Source: Schistocephalus solidus (taxonomy: Eukaryota > Platyhelminthes > Cestoda > Diphyllobothriidea > Diphyllobothriidae). Taken from it: a DNA stretch of 64,000 nt. Shown here in pieces: positions 22,345-38,000 of the stretch. The translations under genes and the position numbers were made by a program. Within the stretch, counting starts at the first letter, position 1, and each line of letters opens with the position of its first letter. The stretch covers positions 1 through 64,000 of the forward strand of contig WEDG01006400.1 in assembly GCA_017591395.1 (NCBI GenBank). Reading direction: 5' to 3'. Under the pieces are notes generated by a model. It saw only the letters and a program-made list of their open reading frames with translations, was not told the origin of the DNA and made no database searches.

Positions 22345-23060
22345 CCGATCTCATGAAATGTTAATAGAAATTCTGCATGGCGTTTTTGTATGCGAAGGAT
22401 TAAGGAAGTTGGATTTTGATATTTATTATCTTACAAATAATTCTAAGATATTTCAAATACACCAGAGTTTCCGCCTTTGGATGCATGTACTTTCAACGGC
22501 CTGCAAAAACGCACTCAATAAACAATGAATACTTCGGTAGGATGCATTTGTTCGATCGATTTTAGGTACCACCACTAATCCAAACATATTTAGCAGAAAA
22601 TGTGAGCAAAAATATTATATATAATACTACTCACTTGGTAGCAAATCAAGTCTTCATTAAATTTGTACAAATTTGTATAATAAGGTTTAAATTTTTTTTC
22701 TGATTCTGGAATATTTTTCAACCCGATCTGACCTTGAATCGACGGTTTTCAGTCTATAAGTTGTATACTTTTCACGGTAGGAAAAGTCCACGTTTTTTAT
22801 GCCATAAAGACGAAACCATGTAGTGCTCATAAAATTTTGCAATCCAATGTTAAGATCAGTATACTGAATTCTATGCCGTCAATCAAGGTCCCTCTGGATG
22901 TTCCTTTACGACCACACTCTCCAGGGCTGGAGCATTTTAATTAAACACCACCGTGCCAAGCTCGAACCTAAGCAGGCTGAACGCTAAAGCAATCCAACCA
23001 CTACACCTTACAGTAATCCAACATGCCCTACATTTTCAGTGTGCATTTATGAGAAGGAGA
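22345..23060. other. AT-rich, no gene recognised
   Basis: Nothing recognisable. If the large minus-strand gene ends with the stop codon at 23064, this would be its 3' flank, but I found no AATAAA in the expected orientation. Confidence 0.3.
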
Positions 23061-23063
23061 GGA

Positions 23064-26000
23064 TTAATTGGACAGTTTCGAATGCTCGTAACCTATCCTG
23101 TACACGTCCTCAGACCACGAATAGTAAGCGGCCAAGATAATTATCTCCGAGTACGACAAGCGAATTACCGAATATATATGATTTAAAGCAGGAACAATTC
23201 TAACCTTCTCATCCTCCTGCTCTTCACTGAGGGGCATACGAGCGCTTGCCATGGGCGACATCTCTTCTACCAGTTGTTCCAACTGACGAAGAATGGAACA
23301 CGAACTGATCCTATTTCCCAGGGCGGCACAATACTGTCGAAGAGCATTGCTGACGCTCACCGGAAGGGATAAAGGCCAAGAGAGCAGAAGCGAGACCAAG
23401 TGGGGCAACAGGGCTGGAGGTGGAGGGGTCGACGACCAATGACGCAGAAGGTGAGAGATGAGTGCGGGCCCAAAACTGCCCACCCCATCGCAAGAGCGCC
23501 AAAATGCATGCCAATCAGTCTTCGCAAGCGCTGGCTCTTCAGCACGCCAGGGCACGGTGGTGCACCGATCGGTCAAGATGAACTCCTGCAGGCGTAACAA
23601 CAGCGGCGTAAGGCTGCTTGGCCAACGCGGCTGACGACAAATCAAGCCCTCGAGTATTGAACGGGCCGCAGTAGCACTGTCGGTAAGGTGACCATCCACC
23701 AATAGGTTGACAGCCAGGTTGCGGACGAGACCGAGGCTATGGTCACCGCTGTTTGCCAACTGAAGAAGGGTGTGCAAGAAGTCATCAGCACCATCACCCG
23801 AAGCTATGAAAGCCATCATATGCGAGGCCAGACTACTACGCAGGGATGCGGGAAGGAAAACACGAGCAGATTCAGCGTGAAAGCGAACAGCCAGAGCGAG
23901 GAGGTCGAGATGGTGCTGAGGGAAATCCGTTGTCTGACTGACAGCAGAACAGCGGAGGACAAGGCGTGCGGCCCGCCAGCGTCGATTCAGTTCACTAGCT
24001 TGCATGCTGGCGATGAGGTTGGGTGACGGAGTTGACCAGGTACGAAGCAGGTCGAGGACTGGGCAAAATCAAGAGACGGGGATATGCGTTCGGACGAGGG
24101 ATGCCACGGACTGGCGAAAAGAAACTCGGCCAGATTGAAGTCGTCTTCGTCGGAATTCTGACGCACGTCATCGCAAACCTTGGCGGAGCGTAACGCTCCG
24201 GGGGGCTGCCGGGTGACAAAATGTTAGTAAGCGTCATAGCAGTAAAAATAAAGCCGGGATTTTTTTCAACAGTATAAAAGAGACAGACGGTAGTCGGCAA
24301 ATGTCAATAATAAAAAGAGATTCAATCGCGTTCATTTGGTTGAGCGGGTGTTCAAAAGTTTTTAATCGGAGAAAATAACTTGCCGCAAAAAGCGCATAAT
24401 TTAGTAAGCTAAGCAGGAAATGCCAAACTTTACCCTATCAGATGCTACGACTCCTCCCAAGGCAGCCAAGCATAGGAATAATGGAGACGAAAAACCACAA
24501 TGATAAGTGAAAATGCTGAACTACAAAGATGTTCACTGGGGTGAACGGCGACGAGGGCAGGCGACCACTGACACAGAACGAGTTAGACAGGTGGGAAGGA
24601 TACCAAACATACGGCTGGATAAAGGGGCCCGAGAACGGTACTCTTTGATAACGACACTCAATATTAACTGACAGGAAGAATAGTGTTCAAGCCCCGGGAG
24701 CAAAAGTATATTTATCTGATGAATCAAGATTGAATTTGATCGGGGATAAACGCTGCCGAGCGGAGTACCAGTTGCAGGAAAGTTTGCCACTCAGACGTAC
24801 GCTTCCGGAGTCACGCAAGAGAGGATGAACCAGACGCAGATTGCCAAAAACCGGTTACCAGACACCGACTTAAACAGAAACGTCACAAGAAAATTAATTG
24901 AAATCGGGGTTAGAACCCAGGTGGCATCTCATCGGGCAGATCGCTCCGACTCCTGTGCACCCGATATAACACAGCCACCTCGAACGTGAACCGAAAATTG
25001 ACTGAATTTGACGGACTCAGTAAAAAAAACATACGGCATGGGTACCGAAGTTTGATTCCCTCGAGTACGAGGCCATGGCGTCAGATAAACTTGTTTTCCT
25101 GGAGATCGGGTCTCCACCTAAGTTAATTTCTGGGATATGAAACCTCACTTTAACTCACGAGATCAACTGAGGTAATTCACCTCTAATATGCAATGTTTGC
25201 ACAGCACAATTTGTGGAGTCCATAAATGCGAAATCAGACAAACCAGCCTTTGCTACCTACTAAGACAGGAACTAATTCAACGCGTCTTGAAAACGCAAAA
25301 CGCTGCAAGTTGCGTTGAAAAATCTCAAGTTAGGTTTGATGAGAATGAAGAGACGGGAAACGACTGTTATGACCTGGCCTGGTACATAGATGTCGCACGA
25401 AGAGACATCGATGGTTGTCCCAACCCCAACGCGGTAGAACGAGAGAACACGATCAGCTAAGCGGAATGTGTGTTCAACAAAACTGACTTGAAAAGCTGCG
25501 CGTCTGTATAGCGTCCCGTTTATATTGGTTATATTCTGTTCAATCCACTTTAAGAGGAAGACGGAGAAAAGCCGAGCGACTTTTGCGGGCATGGAACAAT
25601 CCGAGCTGAGGGGGACACGGCGGCTACAGCAAGCGCGGGACGCTGTCGGGCGCATGTTCATGGCATGCAGCGTGGGAGACGCGCACACGTGCTTTTCCGC
25701 TGGAATGTAGACAGTCCCAACAACGACAAAAAAAAAGTGTGCACTGATTTACGAGGGAAGAAGGGATAAAAAAGTCGGTCTTTGATCATGTTCGCAGTAG
25801 AGACAAAAATATTCCATACAAAAGGACTTCACAATTTGAAGAATGCGCAGCTGAATTGAAGCCACAGGCATTTTTAAGACGTGGTTTGAGCTTAATGCAA
25901 AACTGCAGATTTAAGTTGTCAGAACCGAACTGCCTAGGATCGACACCTGTTGTGAGGCAAACGACCGACGTGAATACCATCCATCAAGAGGAATACTGCA

Positions 26001-29000
26001 TGCCGACACATTACAGACTACTGTGCTGTGTAATGAGCTTTGATTTACTGTTAGTAAACCTTTATGATCTGGGGGTCTCACCTTCAAAATTATAACCTAC
26101 CCGCGCCACCACAAGTTCTCAGTGCCTCTGAAAACAAAACAGCAGTCCCTGACAGGGCTTTGTTAATTATCGTGAGGGAGTCACTCACCGAGATAGTTGC
26201 GCTGCAGAAAATGCTTGACTCACTGCGCTCTCGTAAGCACACGCAGGACGATTAGTAATAACGCGCAGCATTTGACTGTTTAACGCTGAATGACCAAAGT
26301 TTCCAAATTAAAATCCCAGGAATGGCCATGTCCAGCTCTCTTGTCGGCACGCCTTCTTGGTTTTATTTTTATCGCGCCCATTGCCCAAGAAGCATGGATT
26401 TTTACGTCTACCATGAAGCGAGTAGATAACTGCAACGACGAATGCGACCTGTCTGCGAATCGCTCAGTCAAGAGATTACTCAACATGAAAACGCTCGTTT
26501 AGTGCTAAGAATAGCTGAAAATAAGGAAATCAGTATTCACTTATGAAATGAGTTCCATCTATCCGGCGCTTATAAAAAGACTACACTTGACGCATTTAAA
26601 AAGTGGAACCGGCATGCGAACACGGAGATAGGAACGAAGAATTACCGAAGAAATAGTCATATTTAGAGAAATATCCGCGGCGGTATTATCCAGTAAAGCT
26701 GAAGATTCCGGATCAAAAGTGATAGCCGTGGCGTCGAGATCAACATTCTCCTCTCTGACCCACTCGGAGCAGATGGACTTGGGTAGCTGCAAACGTTGCC
26801 ACACTAGTTGACGCGACCAAATCTCAAAGTCAACACCCTGTAGTCGCAGAATCTCTCTCAGAGCGTCATAGAGGAGGGGCACTATGTGACGCCGGTTGGA
26901 ATGCTGCGTTGGGTAGGCCGCTTCGCGATCTTCCGCGATACGAGTCGCCTTTTGAGATAAGAGCCGACTTGCCTGTTCGAGCAGAAACTCGACCAGGGCA
27001 GTGGACCTTGAGGACACATAGGGTACCAGTAAGGAGTTTGCGGTGGAAAAAAAAGATAAAATCACAAACGTTGTAAACTCGAGGTTAAGCAGTCCGGAGG
27101 TCGAAAAACCCAAATTAGAGACCTACGTCGGTGTGTATAAGAGCACGCTTGGCCAGAAGGTGGTGACCTGAAAGCGGTGCAGACAGGCCTCAATTTGCAG
27201 CTTCTGTTCACAGGCATCGGCCTCACTGAGAGCAAGATTGATCCAGTAGAGATCCGAGGACTCCGCGCCGCCCTTAAAGGAACTAACGGGCTCCTTGTAT
27301 GGGCTGTGTATGTAATTCCAGTGCCTGACAAGGCGCCGGATCAGGTTTAAGAAGGCCAACTTTGGCGGCCCGTCTTGCAGACGAATAAATAAGTCTGTCG
27401 GGAATGACAAGAAAAAAAAATTTCTTGATCAGTCAATAATGACAGCAAGTCCAAAAATGCGAGCATTTGGAACCATGTGGCAACAGACGTTCCAAATACA
27501 TACACGTCAGTAAATAGGCCAAAGCACCACAATGACTGCAACAGAACCCCCTTGAAGGAGACAGTTTCTACAGTAAGCGGGGTAATTACTACTTGAACAT
27601 GTTACAAATGATCCGGAAAGCCTAGACGGTGTCGCAGATATGGAGAGCTCGACCCACTCATTTACCTTAATGAAAAAAACAGAGCGTGGTCCTCCGACGA
27701 TGTCCCCCGCATGCTCCACAGAAGGGTGGTGCAGAGAGGGTGACGTGCGCGTGAATTAGTTTTAAGTGATAGCAGATTTGTGCTGCATCTACTGCACTCT
27801 CTCCTCCTCACCCCACCTGAGCCCGGTATCATGACAGAGTGAAGAAGACCGGAGGCGGGAGAGGGCACAGGTGTCTGGCGCGGCCGGAGCCCCCATAAGC
27901 GTGCCACCACACCTGGATTGGATCCCACGGAGTGGGAGTGCCATAGAGGCCACAATAGAGTCCTGTTTAATCCCTTCTTGAGCTGCAATACTGACTGTTG
28001 ATTGGTTAACCAGCTTGTTTACTGCCACCGCTATTTCCGATGAGAGACTCCTGTGCGAGCATGAAAGCGCAGACTAGTAAGAACGCAGCGTTCAAACCGT
28101 TCCCTACTATCTACACACCAAAATGCCTGGCCATATGCCCGTTAGTTGAACTGCACACCCATAAAAAATGCCACTCGTGGGGTGTGGTGGCACGCTTAAG
28201 CGCCGACTCCAGACGTATCTGGCCCGCGTAGACGGGCCATTTAGCTTTATCAGCCAATGCACCCAAGCAAGCCTCTGTTCTTCTTGACCCTGTCTTACAG
28301 GTAGTTGAGGGAGGAGAGAGTGCCGTCGCTGTACATTAATTTCAGCACAGATCAAGGGTTCGACACTCGACACGCCGTGGGGCACAGTGGATATCGTCGG
28401 TAACGACGGTCTAAGTGTCAATTAATCAGTCACTCAGAGAGCATCCAAAACACGATTTTTAAGACACGGAAAGGGAGTTCACCAACATCTTGTGTGCCAC
28501 ACACACACACTACAGTTTGGCCGTCGTTTTTGACGATGCCCCCCACACGCTCCACAGAGAGAGGGTGATTTGCGCGTGGATTAGTTTTAAGTGATAGTAG
28601 ACTTGCGCTGCAGCTACCTCAATCTCTCACCCTCATCCCACCTGAGCCCGGTGTCGTGACAGAGTCAAGAAGACCGGAGGCGGGAGAGGGCGCAGGGGAG
28701 CCGCCCCAAGCGTGGCGCCACACCTGGCTCAGATCCCACAGAGTGGGCGTGCAATAAAGACCACATTAAGAAGGAGCCATTGCAGCCTGACTCTCAGTTC
28801 GCCAGTCAGCCACTCCACATTAAACCCACATTGGGCTGACCACGCGGTCCGAGTTATCCCGTCAGTTGGCAACCTTCCAAGCCACGGCTTTTAGCGCACC
28901 GTGATAGGTTCAAGCACGCCAGATTGTTAATAGTGAGGAAAATGCGCCGAGCTGTCAACCTCACTCTCTCTCCTACCCTCACAATCAGACCACCCCAGGA

Positions 29001-32000
29001 GATACATACACACACGTCAGTTCGACCGTGGTAGTCAAACGATGTCCATCGTATGCTCTACAGGAAGTTGGTGCAGGGACGGTGACTTATGTGCAAATTA
29101 GTTTAAAGTGACAGTAGACTTGCACTCAATCTACCGCACTCTCTCTTACCTGCCTGTGCCCGGTCCCAAGACATAGTCAAGAAGGCCGGAGGCGGGGTTG
29201 GGTGAGAGAGCGGGGTGCGGCATGTGTCTGCACCTACGCGTGCCCATGATGGGCACGCGCACTCCCCCTCCTTGGTTCGGCATTTGTTATGAGACCACAT
29301 CTCAGAATAATAACGCCTGCCACACCCTGATTTGGCCCCCGTGTTGGTCCAGCACATCTTCTACACCGCCCGTTTAGGGGGCACACACAAACATGACAGT
29401 TCGACCGTCGTAGTCCGACGATATCCACCGTATGCTTCCCACCATGGTGGTACAGGGACACACACATACCTGGTCCCTTAACCAAAACTTTTTGCATGAA
29501 GTAAGTTTTAGCGCTCTTAGGTCTAACGCCACCCACTTTGGAGGCTATTAACCAAAGATACTGGCAAAAAGGGCAGTGTGTGGTAACACGTGAGGTCTAA
29601 CCTGCTAAAAACTTGAGGGTACGAACAGGATCAGTTACACTGACGAGAAAACTGAAGGCTTCCGTAAGTGCTGGGCCCAAAAGAGCATCCGCCGCCAGCG
29701 CCTCCTCCCAGCATTCATTTGATCGGTCTGCCGAGGTAGTGTAGGGGAAGAACTTGAAAGCATCCGCGGCGGCAGCAACTGGCCCGTCGATCACTCTGAC
29801 AAGACCCATACGCACGAGCGGTGTGAAGCAGTTGGAGGCAGTCCGGAGACACATTCTATCTGTTAGATTCCACTACGGATCGGACGAGAAAGACCGAAAA
29901 GAACGTTGTGCGGATAAGTTCATGTGGGGAAGGGGGAGGAAGTACACTGGGAAAATGGCAGCGGCGCAAACAACAGGAAGAGGAACGAGAAGCGCCTTAA
30001 CCTAACACAAAGTTCTCGGTGTAAATAAAGTATATTGTAAAAGGGGCTATGCTCAGTAATACGCCACTTCGACCGTGACACGAGTCAGTGGGAAAAAACA
30101 CGTGAAACGTCCGGTCAAAGCACCGGATAAAGTCTTACAAGAAATCTGTAGTGAATACAATCAGATTTGAAATGTGACCTCGGGGTCTGCCCAGTGACCC
30201 AGCTCCGAATAAGCTGATGCGTTCACATGCGGCGGGTGATGGAATGGCTTGTAGGCAGGCCCTTGGGTTTGACGAAAGAGCAGCCGAGGAGTACACGACA
30301 GTGCGTACCACCAGGAATGGTGGGGCAGCGATCTCGCCAAGCATTTAGCTATAAAATCGTCATGCTGAATTGTGCCATCCATTCCATAGGATCACAGTTA
30401 CCACTCGGCACGACCCTGGGACCCTAAAATGGCGTGTCGGGAGGAGGGGGCGCGGACAGAGACATCAAACCTTGAATCCAAACGCTACAATAGACAATTC
30501 CTTCATCAAGTCGTCCCAAACAACCACCGAGTGACAATCAGCAGCTCAACCGGGCTTTCACACTACCACCCACAGGCAGTGGTCCGCGCATTCTGGACGC
30601 ACTGGTGGAGAGCCAATGATGAGGATGCACTCGTCCACGCGGTCGTCGAATAGGGAAATGTAGCCAGTAACAAAAGGGAAACTCAAAATAACAGAGAAGC
30701 TAGGATCGACCAATTTTATACTCGAACACTTGAGAATCTAAACCAAACCAGCCGATTTGAGACGCTCAAAAGGATTGCAATTTTCAGTCGCCAAGTCGGA
30801 AAGGGCCGACTATGGCGTTGAGCGACGGTGGGCGACAATCCTGTTTTGAGAAACGCCTAGGTGACGTTCAAGAAAAACGGGTTCTATTATGCGTGCATTT
30901 TTCTAAAATGACACTTCAGTTACGCCTCACCTCTGCAGAATTAACAAGAGAGTACGCTAGAGCATCCTACTGAAACTGCCAACTGCATTGCTCCTTAAGG
31001 GAGAAGTTAGACGGAGCTGCAGTAGGGTCGAGTAGATGAAATAAAAAGCGAGGCTTGAGGGAGCTAACGGAGAATGGTTACCTGCATCTGCGCGCTCAGT
31101 TGAAGCCAATCTCGTAGGTTGTGCCTATTAAGTTCGGGGCCTAAAAAGGAAAAGCGAGTGTAACACGAGCCACGCCACTAAACTGCTGGTATCGTCGTCG
31201 CATTTTGAGTGGTAGTCGGATAAAGTCCAGGGGCTGTCTTAGTTTGACGCATTTAACATAGTAAAGGTAAAAAATAAGAAAACTTGTTCAGGAAGCTGAC
31301 AGTACATGGTGGGATCCAGTGTACAGAAAATACTCAGACGGGCAATTCTGGGCAGATGAAGCCTGCAAACTCAGTTTCATATTAATAAAGTTGTCAAACG
31401 GGGACAGTCGATGGACGTCACCAGCAGTACCCCAAAAAGGAGGGGAAACACATTACAGGGACAGAGTGGAAAACTAAATGCACGTGCCGATGATGGCGAG
31501 ATCCGCCGAAGGCGAGAGCAGCTGGTGGAACGGCAGTCGAACGCTGTGTAGAGGATGCCAAGTTGGTGCCGAAGTAGAGGACAAAGGGTGCTGAAAGGTG
31601 GGAGCGGGGGACAGACAGAGAATTAGCGCGGGTCGGCTGGAAACAGAGAAATTTTCTGCCGAGGCGCGTTCAAAGACGTGGCAGACACGCGTAGGGAGCG
31701 TTAACTGCAACGGAAGTGGGCTATATCCCCATATTCGATAATGCTGAAGGCGGCGGAATAGGCGACAGACTAAGTGGTTATCTTACTCGTTGGCTTTAAA
31801 GAGTCACTGCCATAATGCTTTCCAGGCGTATTTAAAATTCGACAGACCGACCAGATAGTACAAGGGTGGATAGCTAAGGTCGCATTCGTAACGCTTCGGA
31901 AGAATGCGGTTGCCAAGGGTGGCGTGGCATTTCACAATTTGGATCAAAACTACCAATCAGAAAGTACGCGGCTGCACAGAAACAACAACCCTTGAATACT

Positions 32001-35000
32001 GCATTCTACGTGTTTCCTCCTGGTGATAGGTTTAAGCCCCAGCTCACAATTTAAGGATGATAAAATTTGTGTTGCGACTAGGTAGGTGTCCTACCCGTGC
32101 GTGAAATTCCATTTCCCAGGTCAAACATGTCAAATAAGGACTTAATAATTAACTGGTAACTAATTCTAATTCTAACCAACCACTAAGTTTTCAACCTACC
32201 ACTTGTGGGATCACCTCGACCGGAGATTGACGGCGATGGGTTTCCAGAAATTGCAGCAGAGTTCTGTGCTAGAAGTGGAAAAAAGCAAGAGGAAACAATT
32301 TAAGGAATAGGGATTCGGTGGCATGGGCAGACGAGTAATGCGGCATAATCCTCGCAATTGACCCCAAGGTCGATAGTAACCCTTACTCAGTTGGCGATTC
32401 GCTTCTAAACACGAAAGACATTCGGTCAACCATCCTCTCTCCTGATATCATTTACCCGCATGCCTTCACGTTTTCAGTGGCCACTACAGGTGCAACGAAA
32501 ATTCGGGCAGGGATCAGCCCCCTTAGGGTCTGTGCCCGAAACATCGAAGACGGCGAATTTTGATTGCATTTTCAACAACCGGTACATCAATCGGTAGCGG
32601 AGCAACACACTCAGACATAGTACGTGAGCCCGAGTCACATTATGTTCTGGAGGCAAAAGTTTTCAGGTGCATTGGCCTTCCTCAGACCTACAGGGCATCG
32701 ATACCAAGTTTTTCAAACGCAGAACCGAGTGAAGCTGTCCGTAGTCTCATGCACACATATTTCCGTCCTCGATTGGACTTTACAGTGATATCACAGAAAC
32801 TGCAAGAGGCAAAAGAACATAATAGTTGTATGCGGTGGTGTATCCAGTGCCAACAATGACCTGTTAGTAACACAGGGTACCTAGGGCAAACAAGATCGAC
32901 CATCCTGAGTCTTTCGAAAGCCAGGAAGACAAAAGTACGTGCGATTTAAAACCGTTGAGCATCACTTTGATTTTCCCGAAATCGAATTTTACACCGAATC
33001 CGTGGAGTTTGGAAAGTGTGCGTTGAAGGATAACTGTGGCTGCTTGAAGGCAATGTCACCTGAAATGTATCGTTCTACCATGGCGTCATCGTTTGAGGCC
33101 AAGAACTCGTGCTCTTTGCTGTACGTTGATATTAGCAGACCAAATTGATGAGTACCAGGAAACATACCGTCATCTTCCAGGAGAACTACCGTCACCTGAG
33201 CTGAAATTCGACGAACTTAAGGAAACAAAAAACTGGTAGATGGTCACTCACCGATCGGTTACGGGAGTCATTAGTCCCGTTGTGCCTTGGGGCTCATTCT
33301 AAAGCCCCGTTAGCAGCCGCAGAGTGGCTAGTGACACAGGCGGAATGATATTACCGATAAAGGCAAGGGAGACTGGCTGATGACGATTAATAAACCAAAA
33401 AGGGCATTTCAGTCTCCATTGTCTTTGTTGGCAGTTTAATTCTGCCTATTATCTTTTCTTGAAGGCACCGATTTCATGATAGGACTCTTCGTATGACTGG
33501 CGGTAGAATCGCTGACAGGGCGAAAAAACCTGATTTTTCCCTATTCTTGCCACCCTGGAGTATGGGGGGGGGTGAGTGATTCAGGGGTATGTATGCCAAG
33601 ATCTTCGGAGTGACTTGAGTTCAACTGTTGTTTTGTACTTTTAGTACGTCGTGTTGAGTACCTTTCCAAAGAAAGTAGAACGGTGTCACTCTAGTGCTAT
33701 GTAACAGGCCAGGTATTCTATTATATGAAGTATTAACATGGTAACAGCCATTGTAATAATAATGAACGGTCCGTCGTAGGTACTGGGAATCATCACCATC
33801 CAGGGGAGGTTTTATTGGAGACCGTGAAGCGTACCTGAGGGCCATATTCACCATCCTCGCCACCTACACCCACTACGTTGTATTGGCATAACAGAGTCCT
33901 GACGGCGGGATATGAGCATGAGTGCACTGACTAACGAGGTTAAGATATGTCTATGCGTATCACACACACACCGGTCCAGAACTCCACAACTTTAATTAAG
34001 CCGCTTAGAAATAGCATTGGAAAGTCTGTCGTGGACTTCAACTGACGGTCTATATTCGTATGCCCCGCCGATGCCTTCGAGACGCCGGATGTGATGAATT
34101 AATACTTAGAGAAGATACGAGATTAGATAGGGTCCTTTATAAAAAATAATGGAACTCCAAATTGGTAGCATAGCCGCCGGTCGGAAAGTATGGGGCGCAC
34201 TGATTTATGAGGTCGTAAATTAGCACTGGCACTAACCGATTTAAGTAATAGTATGTGAGTAATGAAAAATTAGGGCGAGGTTTACCCTAGACTCGATCAG
34301 GTCCGAACCCAGTACGGTCAACGCGTTCAAGACAAATCGAATTTGCTCATAGTCGAAGGGCCAAGTGGACTGGAGCCCCTCATTGAGACATTGTTCCAAG
34401 TCGCGACGTAAAGTCAAAATAGTTTCAGGATTTGTGGAACCCTGTTGGTGCAGGAATGTAAGCAAGCACCTCAAGATCTCTTGGGCTCTTGACTGTCTGG
34501 TCTCCGAGAAGACTCTACAAAGAGTTCGAGAAAGATGATACATAAAAAGTAAAGAATGCTATTGATGATAAGAGTTACGAGTTTAAACATCGGGAAAACC
34601 TAGTGACCGTCTGACTAAACGCACGACAATTCGACCGCCGTAGTCCGACGATATCCACCGTATACTCCACACCAGGTGGTGCGGGGACGGTGACTTGCGC
34701 GTGAATTAGTTTTAAGTGATAGTAGCCTTGCGCTGCAGCTACCGCACTCTCTCCTCATCCCCCACCTGAGCCCAGTGTCAAGAAGACCGGAGATGGTCGG
34801 TGGGAAGATGACAGTGGCATGTTAATCTTTAATTTTTAGTAAACTTAGGTAATCTCATGCATTGTAGAGTATCAAAAGTTTTACGATCTTGTGAGATATG
34901 AAACGGTCACGTTGACAAATATTTCTGCGTGAGTTCGAAACATTTTTGGTACGTAAATACATGCTTACAGACTGAAGTAAACTATTTATTATCTTGCTCT

Positions 35001-38000
35001 CACCTTAGAGCATTAGCAAAACGGCAATCCTCTTCTTCTTCTTCTTCTTCTTCTTCACGGGACACTAGAAATATGGAACCCGCTCAATTTACATAAACAA
35101 TGATAATAAAAGCTACGCATTACAACTGCGTAGAAATTCTAGGTCATACGCATTGGAGCGGTGTTTAACTGCTGCACAAACTCAACCATGTTTTGATATC
35201 GACCAACAGGGTTACATGGTGAAGCTTTTAAAAACAGAAATAAAATAGGTAATTCAGTATCTGGCGATACTTATTCTAGCTAGTTGTGGGAGGTTATCAA
35301 AACACTGGATCTGGTCTACTCTTCTGAACCTGTCCAACTTAAAATTACCATGAACACGCCAGAAAAACGAGTCTACTGCTGGCCTATATGAGGGCTACCT
35401 AGAGCGTCCACAGGTGGCGGATAATGGAACAGCCTTAATAACAGCTATCCGCGATATTACAGACTGCTGCGTTTGTCGAGTAAGGAGTTGTGCACAGACA
35501 ACGAAAGTGCTATCAAAGCACGCAAGTGATGCCAGAAAACCAACCACCAAAAAATACAGCATAGCGACTGTCGGCCGTTAAAGTCGAGCAAACATTTCCG
35601 GCGGTGGTTCGGGATCAGACTGCACGCGAAACTGCAAAAAGAAGTCTCATTAGGCATGCACCATCCCCGTGATACGCCAACGCCATGACATTAACAGAAA
35701 GCTACGTGCTCCAAAACCCTGCTCCATGGTAGGTAGGAACAGAATGCGCACTGGGCCATACAATCAGGCATAACACCCCGCCCCCCCACCCTAGCGATCA
35801 GTGAAATGAACAAATTTTGACAGACCCTAATACCAAAAACCCTAACAGCGCATTGATATTTGCTGCCTGTCAGAATTCCATAAGTAGACGCTAATTACTG
35901 CAGCCGAATACATCGCCTACCACAGAAACATGATGGGCATGGGAAGAAATTGCAAAGTAAATGCTACAAAAACAAGGCTCCACTGTCATAACCCGAGTTG
36001 CACGCAAGTCAACACTGCGCCACGTCGGGCACAGTGGTGGTCCTCGTTGCCTGCGAAAGTTAAGTCGTTATCATCACCAGCGCCGTCAAGATACCCAACT
36101 CCCAAGGGTACGGGAAAGAGAGCAACAAACACTTTCTCGTAAGACAAACTGCCAAGGACTGAATAGAAGCTGAAGTACGTATATTTAACGGCTCACTTCG
36201 TGGCGATGACCAGCGGGTTTGGAGTAAAAATGCCCACTTCTCCGACCTTTAAAGTGGCATCTGGCTGGGGCTGAGAGTACTGTTGGGTAGAGTGGAGGGG
36301 TGCGAAACCATTAAAATCCGGAGGACAGAGGAGATTGCGTAAATGGTTTAGAAGAGCCGTCCAGAGATTCTGCTTGAAGGCAGTACAAAATTTGGCCAAC
36401 AGAGCAATCGGAGGCAGCGGTTTCACCGAGGAAGAAGCGCTGATTGTCGGAGAGGGAGGTATGCAGAGGGTAGGCACCATGTCAATCAAATACTGCAGGA
36501 CGAGGTCAGGTCGTGGATCACGACGGCTCATCCGCAGCTGCAATCGGGATAAAACAAATTTTACTTTCTCGAAAAAAGTTTGAGTTTAACTTTGTTTACA
36601 GAAGAAAGTAAAGAAATCACATTTATAGGAAAATAGGCTAAGCAATCAACATTCTAACGGTAGTACAATATACTGCAGAGTTAACTTCGCTTATACGAGG
36701 CTGGTGAGCTTGAAAAAGTTGCGGCTTGAACGAATTAAGTGTCCGGGAAATCACCAGACGAAGCATAAACCAATGCTTCAGTAGTTCGGGGCCTCGAAAA
36801 AGCATGTTGACGAAAAAAGAACCGCAATATATTTAGTCCAATGCAGACGCCAGCTAACTAAGCGATTTTGGTAACTTGTTTCATAATCATACCCCTAGAG
36901 GCAAAAATTACGCTGGGCGACAAGTGGTAACCTATCCAAGTAACAGCCAATCTTAAATCTGGGCATTAGAAAAGCAAACGCCCCGAGGCGCTAACTTCCA
37001 AAAGATAGACAGAAGGACGCGCCGCCCAGGAAAAAGAATCGATACATTTTCCACAGGTACAGTAGGCGACCTAACTCATGCAATATTTTCTGAAAATTTG
37101 ATTGAGAAGTTAAGTGCACAATTAGTATTGTTATTTTTGTTTGTTGAAGGGATTTGAGGCTCAGAATACCTTTTTCTAAAGAACGCTGCATGTTTACTGT
37201 AGCATATTTAAGGAAAACAGACGAGATTTGGGTGAAATCGGAGGTTTTCGGATTCTCAAGAAATGCCCTATGCTACTTAATATAACAGAGCAAAGGCCAT
37301 AGTTTTCATGCATTGTGCTATAAACGAACATTAATATGAGTAAGAAAGTTTCCAAACACATCCCTTCTGCTATCGGAAAAACTGACATAAATTCACTGAA
37401 AATCAGGCACGCGTGAGGAATCACATTGTTTTGCAATAACAAGCAAATACTTCAGCCTAATGAATTAACTTTTTGCAAATTTGTGACATTTTTGCCACAA
37501 AACGCACGAATAAACCTGTATGCCAGTAGGTTTTGTTATAATACGGTGACAACGCGGAACGACAACAATATAAATACAGATAGTCTTAAAGATTGATATG
37601 AATAAAGGCTATTTTTAATTGGAAGGATGGACTAAGTTACTTTTTATAATATGTTTCCGCTAGTCTGCAATTTAGAAACGCAATGGACAGATTATTAGCA
37701 GATTTCGCAAAATAATAGTATATGTTCGGCCACTCTGGTGTGTATTTAAAATCTTAGAACGGGCACTAAAGTAAACAAATAAAGCGGAAAACGTTCCAAT
37801 ATAAACCCAAAAGTGAGTTCTTTCCTATTCGAAAGAAAATGGATGACTTATTTTCAAGAAAGTCGAAAAAAACTGGTCGAAATTCGCAATTTCTCATCTT
37901 GATTCAACTTTAAAAAAATAAATTACACAGATATTAGACAGTGAATTATCAACTTTAAACACTTTTTAAAGACGCACCTTATTATAGAAAGTTGCCTAAT

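Noticed and set aside
23311..24026. Several frames overlapping exon 23 on both strands
   Set aside because: Shadows of the GC-rich exon; only one frame joins the neighbouring exons in phase.
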